A stretch of 64,000 bases of DNA from assembly GCA_041917755.1 (NCBI GenBank), contig JAYRWY010000005.1, positions 115,018 through 179,017 on the forward strand, given 5' to 3'. Shown one piece after another: positions 61,749-64,000 of the stretch (positions are counted from its first letter, which is position 1; each line of letters opens with the position of its first letter). Source of the stretch: RGZA01 sp041917755. Lineage in GTDB: Bacteria; Pseudomonadota; Alphaproteobacteria; UBA9219; RGZA01. Under the pieces are notes generated by a model, which saw only the letters and a list, made by a program, of their open reading frames with translations, did no database searches and was not told where the DNA came from. The translations under genes were made by a program, and so were the position numbers.

Positions 61749-64000
<2,252 letters not shown>

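Overview
The window looks like chromosomal DNA of an alphaproteobacterium of moderate GC content (roughly half G+C by eye). The lineage call rests on a Usg-family protein, a CpdR-like single-domain response regulator, an MJ0042-type zinc-ribbon membrane protein, the ftsE/ftsX/ydcF/plsC set, a DUF1178 protein, a 100-aa L28, a CIRCE-controlled groESL pair and an atpH-atpA start of an F1 operon. I cannot fix the order or genus. A Micavibrio-like or Rhodospirillales-like lineage would fit but is a guess.

Layout. 1-8.6 kb: a partial unknown gene, a polysaccharide deacetylase, a secreted peptidoglycan-binding protein, a GNAT acetyltransferase, ApaG, two unknown proteins, a response regulator with a degenerate receiver, a DUF882/M15-like lipoprotein and an orphan PilS-like pilin. 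8.7-13.6 kb: an unusual tRNA-guanine transglycosylase behind rpmB, an FkbM methyltransferase overlapping an MFS exporter, and an unknown protein. 13.8-22.2 kb: unknown membrane and small proteins, a low-GC GIY-YIG gene, groES-groEL under a CIRCE element, a FUSC-like protein and two unknown cytoplasmic proteins. 22.2-29.4 kb: a subtilisin-like autotransporter, small proteins (DUF1993, Usg), a low-GC AAA/DUF4143 ATPase, then plsC and ydcF. 29.5-36.9 kb: an Aer-like aerotaxis receptor split into two overlapping genes, ftsX, an unknown gene, ftsE, the zinc-ribbon protein, CpdR and GalU. 37-46.5 kb: a large unknown membrane protein, a coupled unknown pair, UDP-glucose dehydrogenase, an unknown low-GC gene with internal repeats, a GT4 glycosyltransferase and atpH-atpA closed by a strong terminator. 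46.5-53.3 kb: N-formylglutamate amidohydrolase, an aldehyde dehydrogenase, DUF1178, a penicillin-acylase-family enzyme and a flavin-reductase-domain protein.

53.5-64 kb is the most distinctive part. Two long secreted Cys-rich proteins share an N-terminal domain, an array of about 49-residue four-cysteine modules (hallmark CDGSNxGAGRD...NQC) and a (GGGD)n tail. The second one runs off the window. Between them lie a small basic protein, two paralogous small secreted proteins, a Tat-exported DUF1513 protein and an S11-type serine peptidase-like protein without a visible signal peptide. Most of these genes end in near-identical AAAAACCCCGC/GCGGGGTTTTT hairpins, so they look like single-gene units. 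I do not recognise the Cys-rich family; an exported or surface role is inferred from signal peptides and composition only.

How genes may work together: GalU and UDP-glucose dehydrogenase supply UDP-glucose and UDP-glucuronate. The GT4 enzyme, the FkbM methyltransferase and the polysaccharide deacetylase could act on the same surface polysaccharides. FtsEX, the DUF882 lipoprotein, the peptidoglycan-binding protein and the S11-like protein all point to cell-wall remodelling. No tRNA, rRNA, CRISPR array or complete mobile element was seen.
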